64,000 bases of DNA, taken from assembly GCA_902781505.1 (NCBI GenBank), contig CACZJL010000001.1, positions 1 through 64,000 on the forward strand. Reading direction: 5' to 3'. Each line of letters opens with the position of its first letter. Position 1 is the stretch's first letter. This stretch comes from an uncultured Lachnospiraceae bacterium (lineage in GTDB: Bacteria > Bacillota > Clostridia > Lachnospirales > Lachnospiraceae). Positions 29,969 through 37,393 of this stretch are shown piece after piece. The position numbers and the translations under genes were made by a program. The notes below the pieces were generated by a model, which had not been told where the DNA came from, made no database searches, and saw nothing but the letters and a program-made list of their open reading frames with translations.

Positions 29969-30006
29969 AATGCCCGGTTCTATCTAAGAATGGACCGGGC
30001 ATTTTT
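29969..30006. terminator. terminator after the kinase gene
   Basis: AATGCCCGGT (29969-29978) pairs with ACCGGGCATT (29994-30003), with an inner TTC/GAA stem, followed by a T-run on the + strand. The minus-strand tail is only AT-rich, so ending of the converging pectinesterase gene is less sure. Confidence 0.82.
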
Positions 30007-30027
30007 AAGCATTTCTGATGAACAGCA

Positions 30028-30969
30028 TCAGAAGGAAAGTACACGCTCTCTTGTGATGGCAGCAGCTTCGCTGTCGGTTAATTCGCGTGAGAAGGAGGCA
30101 CGGTGAGACCGATTTGCTCCGCTTCCTGTGCATTTGTATTCAGCATATTGTACGGTTTCATGCGATTCCGGCTTGTTCCAGTCGAAGAAACCTTCCGGAA
30201 TTAATTCGTCGTCAAGTTCACAGCGCAGGAGAACGCATTTTGCGTGGATTCTCCATGGACGACTTAAGTAAACGCTGCGCGGAGGGCAGTTACCTGTGAA
30301 TTTACAGGATTCAAAGACATAACCAAACTCCTGTCCTTCGTAGGTTGAAGGTGCTGTGTAGTAGGCGTTGACCTCTTCGCCACGGTCAAGTGCAAAGAGT
30401 GTGCAATTTAAAAAGTAAGCGGCAGCAGAACCGAAGATAAAATCTACCTCGCCTTCGATGTAACAATCTTCATAGCACTGATGTACCTTGCGACGTGGTG
30501 CGTTTTCTGTAGGACCTGTAAATCCACCCTTTTCTTTTTCTGACAATGGAAGAGGACCGGTGAACAAGGTATCTTGGTGACCAAGCATGATGCAGTTTTT
30601 AAAGAGGATATCGTCGCCTTCAGCATAGACAGCAACTGCCTGTCCGACTTTTGTGCCAAACCCTGAGGAATTCTCAAATGTCAGGTTAAAGGCCTTAAAG
30701 TGGTTGGCATTTACAAAAAAAGTGTAGGAACGGAACGTGCCGCGCTTGAATCCATCCGGCATCATTTCAAGTGCATAATAGCCTTCTGTGATAATTGTAT
30801 CAGTCGCATTTTCCCCGATTAAAGTGACATTTGGTTTTAAAATCTCAACTCGTTCTTTATAGGTGCCGCTGCTGATGAAAATCATTCCTCCGTCGGCAGG
30901 AAGTGCATTAATGGCATCCTGAATATTTGTGAAGTCGGCATTGCCGGATTTAGAAACTCTGAAAAACAT
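30028..30969 (-). CDS. pectinesterase without signal peptide
   Basis: Removes methyl groups from galacturonate residues of pectin. The 313-residue parallel beta-helix protein has the family's active site: Q110 (GQAVAVY), Q132 and D133 (GHQDTL), D176 (EVDFIFGSA) and R237 (SRPW). It starts directly with the mature fold (MFFRVSKSGNADF), with no signal peptide or membrane anchor, so it should act in the cytoplasm on imported oligomers. AAGGAG lies 8 bases before the ATG. Its promoter region is shared with the divergent GNAT gene. Confidence 0.92.
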   Translation of the reverse strand: MFFRVSKSGNADFTNIQDAINALPADGGMIFISSGTYKERVEILKPNVTLIGENATDTIITEGYYALEMMPDGFKRGTFRSYTFFVNANHFKAFNLTFENSSGFGTKVGQAVAVYAEGDDILFKNCIMLGHQDTLFTGPLPLSEKEKGGFTGPTENAPRRKVHQCYEDCYIEGEVDFIFGSAAAYFLNCTLFALDRGEEVNAYYTAPSTYEGQEFGYVFESCKFTGNCPPRSVYLSRPWRIHAKCVLLRCELDDELIPEGFFDWNKPESHETVQYAEYKCTGSGANRSHRASFSRELTDSEAAAITRERVLSF

Positions 30970-31014
30970 AATTAGTACTCCTTAAGATGAATAGGTGTTA
31001 CGCCCATTACAGTA

Positions 31015-31044
31015 TAGACTTTATCAGGTTAATTGGCTATAATT
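31015..31044 (+). promoter_or_regulatory. promoter of the GNAT gene
   Basis: A perfect TATAAT (31039-31044) with a TAGACT -35 (31015-31020) and an 18-base spacer. Confidence 0.5.
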
Positions 31045-31068
31045 GTTTCATCATTTAGGAGAATAATC

Positions 31069-31485
31069 ATGGAAATACGGGAAGATGTACGAGATGTCGG
31101 TGTCTATCTGTACTTAAGAGAACAGGTTGGCTGGCGAGAACTTACAAGAGAACAGGCGCAGATGGCGCTCAATCATTCGGCGAAAATCTTCACCGTTTAT
31201 GATGAGGAGAAGCCGATTGGTATGGGAAGAGTGGTGTCCGATATGGCGGTAGTCAGCTATATTCAGGATCTGATTGTCATTCCGGAATACCAGTCACTGC
31301 GAATCGGAAGTATGTTAATTGACCACATTATTGATTATGTCGAGTCTATCACAATTCCAGGAACCAGAATGATGTTAGATTTGATGTGCGCTAAGGGCCG
31401 TGAAGGCTTTTATAAAAAACATGGATTCATCGCAAGACCGAATGATGATCTCGGTCCTGGTATGATTCAGTATATACAGAAATAA
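31069..31485 (+). CDS. GNAT family N-acetyltransferase
   Basis: I start it at ATG 31069, which has AGGAGA 6 bases ahead; an upstream TTG (31033) lies on the promoter. The 138 residues show the acetyl-CoA-binding block IPEYQSLRIGSMLI (R/Q-x2-G-x-G/A type) near residue 83 and a C-terminal FYKKHGF block. The substrate is unknown. It stands alone between the divergent pectinesterase gene and the converging isomerase gene. Confidence 0.85.
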   Translation: MEIREDVRDVGVYLYLREQVGWRELTREQAQMALNHSAKIFTVYDEEKPIGMGRVVSDMAVVSYIQDLIVIPEYQSLRIGSMLIDHIIDYVESITIPGTRMMLDLMCAKGREGFYKKHGFIARPNDDLGPGMIQYIQK

Positions 31486-31555
31486 AAAAGCTGGTACATG
31501 GTTAACTGGTGTTCTACTTGGGGGGTAGCATATCAGTTAACACGCACCAGCTTTT
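31486..31555. terminator. long nested hairpin between converging genes
   Basis: Three perfect stems are nested: AAAAGCTGGT / ACCAGCTTTT (31486-31495 / 31546-31555), GTTAACTG / CAGTTAAC (31501-31508 / 31534-31541) and CTAC / GTAG (31514-31517 / 31525-31528), around a G-rich loop. The outer A/T arms give T-runs on both strands, so it probably ends both genes. It is longer than a usual terminator. Confidence 0.72.
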
Positions 31556-31567
31556 AGTTTTAAAAAA

Positions 31568-32206
31568 TTACAGAAGAGTCTTTACGTACTCAGCAATTTT
31601 CTCATCCTTGCAGTTAGCAAAGAAGAGATCCTTAAACTTTTCACCTGCAACAGAACCCTTGACAAGATCCTGATCGAGGTTCTTTAAGATTTCAACGAGA
31701 TCCTGGTTGTATGTAACCTTCTTCACTTCATCTAAAATCTTCTTGTTTCTCTGTTCTGGCTCACGTCTTTCCTTTGGATAGCCGCCACCTGGTTCATCGT
31801 CGAATAAACGGCCGAAGATGTACTGAAGATTTAAGTCACCGCCCCAGCCGAAGCCTTTAGCGAATGGAAGAGCGATAGCATTACCGTCGTTGATCTGCAT
31901 GAATGTGTAAGCATCAAGCGGATCAGCAACATGACCGCAGATAACACCTGGGAAAGAGTTTAATGCAAGCATTGCACCTTCACCTGTACCGCAACCTGTA
32001 ACTACGAAATCACATGCGCCTGAATTTAAAAGAATAGCAGCAAGGATACCGTTCTGAACGTATGTAAGCTGAGCCTTGTCATCTGCAGCGTACATGCCAT
32101 AGTTATCTACTGTGTGTCCGTTCTCTGTGGCAATCTTATTTAAAGCATCATAGATAATGCCGTTCTTAGCTGCCTGAGAGTTCTCGTTAATTAAAGCAAT
32201 TCTCAT
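31568..32206 (-). CDS. RpiB/LacA/LacB family isomerase, likely unsaturated-uronate (DhuI-type)
   Basis: The N-terminal 140 residues are the RpiB/LacAB fold, with the conserved cysteine in GCGTGEG (C72). A C-terminal extension of about 70 residues (DUF3666 type) makes it 212 residues, much longer than plain RpiB. From memory it closely resembles the streptococcal isomerase DhuI, which opens 5-keto-4-deoxyuronate released from glycosaminoglycans; this is not verified here. A nearby pectinesterase gene suits a role in pectin-derived uronate breakdown. A GGAGGG site lies before the ATG. Ribose-5-phosphate isomerase is the alternative. Confidence 0.75.
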   Translation of the reverse strand: MRIALINENSQAAKNGIIYDALNKIATENGHTVDNYGMYAADDKAQLTYVQNGILAAILLNSGACDFVVTGCGTGEGAMLALNSFPGVICGHVADPLDAYTFMQINDGNAIALPFAKGFGWGGDLNLQYIFGRLFDDEPGGGYPKERREPEQRNKKILDEVKKVTYNQDLVEILKNLDQDLVKGSVAGEKFKDLFFANCKDEKIAEYVKTLL

Positions 32207-32282
32207 TGTTTAATCCCTCCTGAATTATTTAATGCCTTTCTATGGTAACATATAGGACAGTCAAATTTCAATCAAATAGAGG

Positions 32283-32311
32283 TTTAAACTTCGTGCAAAC
32301 TACTATATAAT
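32283..32311 (+). promoter_or_regulatory. promoter of the sigma-like gene
   Basis: TTTAAA (32283-32288) and a perfect TATAAT (32306-32311) with a 17-base spacer, 32 bases before the start codon. Confidence 0.6.
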
Positions 32312-32343
32312 AATCAGAAGATTTGTTAGAATAGGAGATTAAA

Positions 32344-33315
32344 ATGGCAGATAATCATTTTGATGCGAAGGAAAAGGAAGCGGAATTCCTTGAAGCATTA
32401 AACAGCTTAAAAGAATATGCAACCGTAAACGGCTCCATTATCAAACCGGAAGATATTGAGAATTATTTTAAGGAATTCGAATTAACCGCCATGCAGCGCC
32501 AAATCATCGATGGCTACTTAATGGCAAATGAAATAAAGATTGAGGGTGTTGATTCAAGTGAAAACGCCTATGAAGACTTTGTCAGAGATTCCGAACGTGC
32601 AGCTTTAGAAGCAGAAGCGAAGGAAAATGGCGAAGAAGATGAGCTCTGGGCAGATGAGCAGAAAATTATTGATTTGTTCCTTGAAGATTTAAGCCGTGTA
32701 GAGCGCATGGATGAACAATCCGCATCCTATCAGCTCATGAGTATCGAGGAAAATGGAGACGAGGAAGCCACAGCCAATCTTATTCAGTATTTCCTTTACG
32801 ATGTGGTCGAGTGGATTGAGCCTTTCCGCAATGCCGGATTATCGGCCGGAGACCTGATTCAGGAAGCAAGCCTCTGTCTTGTGAATTATCTTAACGAAAG
32901 ATTATTCTTAAAGAACAGGGAATGGATTAAGAAGATTGAGTCCGGTAATAACACAGACCTTCGAAATACCCTTGGTGAGATTAAAGAGGATATTAAGCAG
33001 GAGACAATCGCAGCACTCAGAGCAGCTATGGATGAGCAGACCGATAACACCGATGTCGCAAGAAAGATTGCAAACAAAGTAAACCTCGTAAATGACTGTG
33101 TTCAGAAGTTATTTAAGGAGTATTCCAAAAAGCCTACTCCTGAGGAAGTTGCAGAGGAACTCAAGGTGGACACAGCCGTAGTTCTTCAGGCAGTTGTGCT
33201 TTCAGGAGAGCAGATTGAAAATCTTGATATGTCAACCTCAGCTGATTCTCTTGCGTCTAAGCAATCCCCGAAGTTACGCGGAATGCTTGGGAATATGCAC
33301 CGTATTAAGGGTTGA
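32344..33315 (+). CDS. degenerate sigma-70-like protein
   Basis: 323 residues, very acidic at residues 69-110. Residues about 11-66 resemble sigma region 1.1. Residues 110-185 resemble regions 1.2 to 2.2, with AGDLIQEASLCLVNYL (168-183) matching the DLIQEGN-type core-binding helix. Region 2.3-2.4, which melts the -10 box, is replaced: the aromatic FSTYATWWIRQ stretch is absent and an acidic EIKEDIKQE (212-220) stands there. Region 3 is present (KKPTPEEVAEEL, 262-273). Region 4 is missing; the protein ends at 323. So it could bind core polymerase but should not read normal promoters. 6S RNA follows directly. Confidence 0.72.
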   Translation: MADNHFDAKEKEAEFLEALNSLKEYATVNGSIIKPEDIENYFKEFELTAMQRQIIDGYLMANEIKIEGVDSSENAYEDFVRDSERAALEAEAKENGEEDELWADEQKIIDLFLEDLSRVERMDEQSASYQLMSIEENGDEEATANLIQYFLYDVVEWIEPFRNAGLSAGDLIQEASLCLVNYLNERLFLKNREWIKKIESGNNTDLRNTLGEIKEDIKQETIAALRAAMDEQTDNTDVARKIANKVNLVNDCVQKLFKEYSKKPTPEEVAEELKVDTAVVLQAVVLSGEQIENLDMSTSADSLASKQSPKLRGMLGNMHRIKG

Positions 33316-33340
33316 AAAACCTGAACGTTTTCGTTATAAT
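33312..33340 (+). promoter_or_regulatory. promoter of the 6S RNA gene
   Basis: TTGAAA (33312-33317) and a perfect TATAAT (33335-33340) with an exact 17-base spacer. The -35 box overlaps the stop of the sigma-like gene. Confidence 0.75.
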
Positions 33341-33346
33341 CAAGTT

Positions 33347-33531
33347 AGGAAAACACCTGGGGTGTTCGCCAGCTCACTATTTTTGATCCTACATGACATT
33401 TTCGGGATCCTTAAATCTCTATTTTGATGTCAGGCCTCAAGTCGTGGAAGGCAGAGATCTAGATGCGGGAACCCACCTAGCTTGGCTAGGAGTCAACACT
33501 GTGAGCAGCGGCACATCTGGGATATATTGTG
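33347..33531 (+). ncRNA. ssrS: 6S RNA (probable)
   Basis: About 185 nt between a strong promoter and a strong terminator, with no open frame. The closing stem GCTCAC (33372-33377) / GTGAGC (33501-33506) extends outward as GTG.TCG.C / GCGGCAC, the central part is a large open bubble, the 3' side carries the small hairpin CCTAGC-TTG-GCTAGG (33476-33490), and a long irregular arm with ATCTCT/AGAGAT and GCCT/AGGC tip stems lies inside. The GTGAGCAGCGGCAC block is typical of Firmicutes 6S RNA. 6S RNA mimics an open promoter and holds sigma-A polymerase. The 5' end is estimated from the promoter. Confidence 0.75.
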
Positions 33532-33538
33532 AAAATTA

Positions 33539-33575
33539 AAGCTTCCGGCCATGTAAGGTCGGAAGCTTATTTTTA
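33539..33575. terminator. terminator of 6S RNA, bidirectional
   Basis: A 12-bp stem (33539-33550 / 33557-33568, one G-T pair) with a 6-base loop and a T-rich run after it. On the minus strand it also lies directly after the yihY stop and is followed by TTTAATTTTC. Confidence 0.88.
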
Positions 33576-33576
33576 T

Positions 33577-34413
33577 TTATTTCTTTCGAAGATAGAAGTT
33601 AACCTCTGCACCGAAATAGATAATCAGAAATGTTACGTAAAGCCAGAACAGGGCAAATACAAGGTTCGCAAGACTTCCGTACATAATTGGGAAGGTCGTG
33701 CTGGTATCTACCATGTGAGAATACAGATGCGAAAACAGCTGGAAGCCGATGGTTACAATGATAGCACCAGGTAGTTCCCTGTACAGTCTGGTTTTATGGT
33801 TTGGTACAGTCTTATAAATCACGCAGAACAGTAAAACCAGGATGATTGGAACGGTAAAGCGATGACTCAGAACGATATTGTTCAGGATTGCTGCAACATC
33901 CGGTGCGTAACGCGACAAAAGATTTACAACATGAGTGCCATAAACTTCAATAAACATCATCAAAAAGATGACGAACATAAAGATAAACGTATATACGGCA
34001 GACAACAGACGCTTTAAAATCCAGAGTTTTTCATTTTTCAGTTCGTAAATAATGTCAAATTCATGCATCAGTACCATAAAGGTCTGGGAGGCAGACCAGA
34101 TGACAATAATGACGGTACTCGAAAACAGGCGGAAGGTGTTTGCATCATAAATCTCTGAAATAATGGAAATCAGAGGGGTGGAAACCTTCTCCGGCGACAC
34201 ATCCATCAGAAGTGAAATCAGTTCTTCCTCTCGGATTGGCAGTATATGAAGCAGATTGATAAAGATCAGCAGAAATGGGAACAGACTCATAATCAGAAAG
34301 AATGAGCTGGCTGCTGCCGAGGATACGATATCATCCTTAATAAGCTTGAAAAAGACATCTTTTGAGCGGTTACCAAATGCCTTTAGGCGATTCTTGTGTT
34401 GGTCTTTGTTCAC
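33577..34413 (-). CDS. YihY/BrkB family membrane protein
   Basis: A 278-residue inner membrane protein with six predicted helices. It has the family's N-terminal block (AAASSFFLIMSLFPFLLIF near 33) and the C-terminal block FPIMYGSLANLVFALFWLY. The family was once taken for RNase BN; the function is unknown, perhaps transport. AGGAGAATG precedes the ATG. It diverges from scpA, with about 130 bases between them. Confidence 0.88.
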   Translation of the reverse strand: MNKDQHKNRLKAFGNRSKDVFFKLIKDDIVSSAAASSFFLIMSLFPFLLIFINLLHILPIREEELISLLMDVSPEKVSTPLISIISEIYDANTFRLFSSTVIIVIWSASQTFMVLMHEFDIIYELKNEKLWILKRLLSAVYTFIFMFVIFLMMFIEVYGTHVVNLLSRYAPDVAAILNNIVLSHRFTVPIILVLLFCVIYKTVPNHKTRLYRELPGAIIVTIGFQLFSHLYSHMVDTSTTFPIMYGSLANLVFALFWLYVTFLIIYFGAEVNFYLRKK

Positions 34414-34480
34414 GTTACATTCTCCTTTAACAAGTTTATCTTACAACAAAACCCCAAAAAACGAAAGCTTACATCTAACC

Positions 34481-34509
34481 TTGAAGTTTTCAGCCGTTTA
34501 GCATACAAT
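34481..34509 (+). promoter_or_regulatory. promoter of scpA
   Basis: TTGAAG (34481-34486) and TACAAT (34504-34509) with a 17-base spacer, 34 bases before scpA. Confidence 0.62.
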
Positions 34510-34543
34510 ATACTCTGAGTTTTTATGTAAAAAGGAACACGAT

Positions 34544-35323
34544 ATGGAGATTAATGTCAAGCTTCAGGCGTTTGAAGGTCCACTCGATCTGTTACTGCAC
34601 CTGATTGAAAAGAATAAAGTAAATATCTACGATATCCCGATTTCAATGATTACGGATCAGTATCTGGAATATGTCGATAAGATGGATAAAACAGATCTTG
34701 ACTATACATCGGAGTTCCTTATTATGGCTGCGACTCTTCTTGATATCAAATCCCGCATGCTTCTTCCAAAGGAGAAGAATGAAGTGGGAGAAGAGGAAGA
34801 TCCAAGAGCAGGGCTCGTTGAACAGTTAATTGAATATAAGCTTTTCAAGCAGGTAGCTCAAAAGCTGAAGGAACAGAAGACGGATGCGGGAAGACTATTC
34901 TTTAAAAAAAGTACCGTTCCAAAGGAAGTGCTGAACTATCGTCCACCGGTAGACCCGTCTGCAATTGTCGGTGATACGACTCTTGCACAGCTCAATATGA
35001 TCTTCCAGGATGTCATGCAAAGACAGGAAAGTAAGGTCGATCCGATTCGAAGCAAATTCGGAAAGATTAAAAGAGAACCGGTCAGCATGTCTGATCGCTG
35101 GGAACATGTCAGAAGTGTTTTAAAGAAACAGAAGTCTCTGCAGTTTCGGGAGCTTCTTCAGACAGCCGGTTCAAAGGAAGGCGTCGTTGTTACCTTCCTT
35201 GTCGTATTAGAGCTTATGAAGAACGGATTTCTTCATGCGGAACAGGTCGATACCTGTGGTGAGATTGAACTTTCTGTTTTAAAGGATCCGGATGAATTTA
35301 CGATAGGAAATGAAGACGAATGA
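34544..35323 (+). CDS. scpA: segregation and condensation protein A (kleisin)
   Basis: Bridges the heads of the SMC dimer, forming the condensin ring with ScpB for chromosome segregation. The 259 residues show the N-terminal SMC-neck-binding block (LQAFEGPLDLLLHLIEKNKVNIYDIPI) and the C-terminal winged helix (RSVLKKQKSLQFRELL onward) that binds the SMC head. It overlaps scpB by 4 bases, the usual pairing. Confidence 0.96.
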   Translation: MEINVKLQAFEGPLDLLLHLIEKNKVNIYDIPISMITDQYLEYVDKMDKTDLDYTSEFLIMAATLLDIKSRMLLPKEKNEVGEEEDPRAGLVEQLIEYKLFKQVAQKLKEQKTDAGRLFFKKSTVPKEVLNYRPPVDPSAIVGDTTLAQLNMIFQDVMQRQESKVDPIRSKFGKIKREPVSMSDRWEHVRSVLKKQKSLQFRELLQTAGSKEGVVVTFLVVLELMKNGFLHAEQVDTCGEIELSVLKDPDEFTIGNEDE

Positions 35324-35916
35324 ATATTGAAAATACAGAAGCAGCGATTGAAGCAGTGCTTTTTACAATGGGGCAGAGCGTACCGCTTGAGAAATTAAGT
35401 GCTGCTGTTGGTCAGGATAAAGAAACTACAAGAAAAATCATCAGTAATCTCTGCACAAAATATGATGATGAAAACCGCGGAATCCAGATTATTGAGCTGG
35501 ACGGCTCATATCAGATGACAACAAAGCCGGAGTATTATGATGTGCTGATTGCAGTTGCAAGTCAGCCACGTAAGTATGTCTTAACCGATGTACTGCTTGA
35601 AACTCTCAGTATTGTTGCCTACAAGCAGCCGATTACCCGTGCTGAAATTGAGAAGATTCGTGGTGTTTCCTGCGAACATGCGGTTAATAAGCTGATTGAG
35701 TACAGTCTGATTGAAGAAGTCGGCAGAATGGATGCTCCTGGACGTCCTATTCTCTTTGGAACGACAGAAGAGTTCTTAAGAGCATTTGGCGTAACCTCAC
35801 TTAAGGAACTTCCTGCAATCTCTGATGAGATGATTGCGAAGTTCAAAGAAGAGGCAGAGCTTGAAATTTCAAAGGACGATGATGAAATTGAAGGACAGAT
35901 GACACTCGACATCTGA
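35320..35916 (+). CDS. scpB: segregation and condensation protein B
   Basis: Dimeric winged-helix partner of ScpA in condensin. The 198 residues hold two winged helices (about 5-80 and 90-160), with the typical block LSIVAYKQPITRAEIEKIRGVSCEHAVNKL in the second and GRPILFGTTEEFLRAFG after it. The acidic tail is usual. It starts at an ATG overlapping the scpA stop. Confidence 0.96.
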   Translation: MNIENTEAAIEAVLFTMGQSVPLEKLSAAVGQDKETTRKIISNLCTKYDDENRGIQIIELDGSYQMTTKPEYYDVLIAVASQPRKYVLTDVLLETLSIVAYKQPITRAEIEKIRGVSCEHAVNKLIEYSLIEEVGRMDAPGRPILFGTTEEFLRAFGVTSLKELPAISDEMIAKFKEEAELEISKDDDEIEGQMTLDI

Positions 35917-35942
35917 AGAATAAAAGAAAGAAGGCTAATATT

Positions 35943-37340
35943 ATGGACAGACCGAACGCCTGGAAATCCTACACAAGTGAAGATTACAAGAATGTATTTG
36001 ATTTTGCAGAAGGATATCGCCAGTTTATTTCAAAATTTAAGACAGAACGCGAAGTGACCGAAGCTTCCATCCGTTTTGTCAAGAAAAATGGATATATGGA
36101 TCTTGCAGATGTCATCAGAGACAACATTCCGCTTAAAGCCGGTGATAAGGTTTTCGCGGCAAATATGAAGAAGTCCCTCGCACTTTTTAACATTGGTACC
36201 GAGCCAATCGAGAACGGTATGAATATCTTAGGCGCTCACATCGACAGCCCAAGACTTGATATCAAGCAGAATCCACTGTATGAAGATACGGAACTGACCT
36301 TCCTGGATACCCATTATTACGGTGGAATCAAGAAGTATCAGTGGGTGACAAGAGCAATGGCTCTGCACGGCGTTGTGGCATTAAAGGATGGCCGCGTTGT
36401 GCCATTTACCATTGGAGAAGATGCGAATGACCCTGTTGTCGGTATTTCAGATCTGTTAATTCATCTTGCAGCTGAGCAGATGAAGAAGGTGGGAACGAAG
36501 GTAGTTGAAGGCGAAGATTTAAATATTCTGGTTGGCAGCATGCCGTTTCCTGCTGATTCTAAGGATGTGAAGGACGAGAAGGAACTCGTTAAGAAAAATA
36601 TTTTAAATATATTAAAGGATCAGTATGAAATCGACGAAGAGGATTTCCTCTCCGCTGAAATTGAGTGTGTTCCTGCAGGTCCCGCAAGGGATTACGGCCT
36701 TGACCGCAGCATGATTTTAGGCTATGGCCATGATGATAAGGTCTGCGCTTATCCATCCTTAATTGCGCAGGTTCGCGTAACCAATCCGACTAGAACTGCA
36801 GTGACTCTGCTCGTTGACAAGGAAGAAATCGGCTCGGTCGGTGCTACCGGCATGCATTCAAGATTCTTTGAGAATGCAGTTGCAGAAGTGTTAAACGCAG
36901 CCGGTCAGTATTCTGACCTCGCATTAAGAAGAGCACTTGCTAATTCGAAAATGCTCTCTTCTGATGTTTCAGCAGCTTACGACCCTAATTATTCATCCGT
37001 CAGCGATAAGAATAATTCAGCATTCTTCGGGCGCGGCGTTGTATTTAACAAGTACACAGGTGCACGTGGAAAGTCAGGAAGTAACGATGCGAACGCAGAG
37101 TTCTTTGCCGAAATCAGAAGAATCTGTGACGACAATCATGTATTCTTCCAGACAGCAGAGCTTGGTAAGGTCGATGCAGGTGGCGGCGGCACAATCGCTT
37201 ATATTATGGCCAATTACGGCATGAATGTCATCGATTCCGGCGTGGCCGTGCAGAATATGCACGCACCGGAAGAGGTCATTTCAAAGGCCGATCTTTATGA
37301 GGCCTTAAAGTGCTACGAAGCATTCTTAAAAGAGGCGTAA
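35943..37340 (+). CDS. M18 family aminopeptidase
   Basis: A 465-residue cytosolic zinc aminopeptidase of the M18 family (type I, aspartyl/leucyl). Metal and active-site blocks are present: GAHIDSPRLD (about 97-106), LVDKEEIGSVGATG (about 293-306), and the late block GVAVQNMHAPEE with the last histidine ligand. Such enzymes form large dodecamers that trim peptides. AGAAGG lies before the ATG. It sits between scpB and prmA with short gaps. Confidence 0.92.
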   Translation: MDRPNAWKSYTSEDYKNVFDFAEGYRQFISKFKTEREVTEASIRFVKKNGYMDLADVIRDNIPLKAGDKVFAANMKKSLALFNIGTEPIENGMNILGAHIDSPRLDIKQNPLYEDTELTFLDTHYYGGIKKYQWVTRAMALHGVVALKDGRVVPFTIGEDANDPVVGISDLLIHLAAEQMKKVGTKVVEGEDLNILVGSMPFPADSKDVKDEKELVKKNILNILKDQYEIDEEDFLSAEIECVPAGPARDYGLDRSMILGYGHDDKVCAYPSLIAQVRVTNPTRTAVTLLVDKEEIGSVGATGMHSRFFENAVAEVLNAAGQYSDLALRRALANSKMLSSDVSAAYDPNYSSVSDKNNSAFFGRGVVFNKYTGARGKSGSNDANAEFFAEIRRICDDNHVFFQTAELGKVDAGGGGTIAYIMANYGMNVIDSGVAVQNMHAPEEVISKADLYEALKCYEAFLKEA

Positions 37341-37393
37341 GCGGCTGTGTTTGATGTCTGGCTGAAAGGCATCGTGAGAGAAAGAGGTTAAAT

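Noticed and set aside
33194..33427. A 77-codon open frame across the end of the sigma-like gene and 6S RNA
   Set aside because: It spans a stop codon region, a strong promoter and structured RNA, and its translation has no coding character.
33529..33774. An 81-codon open frame after the 6S RNA
   Set aside because: It begins in the terminator hairpin and runs antisense to yihY; nothing in it looks like a protein.
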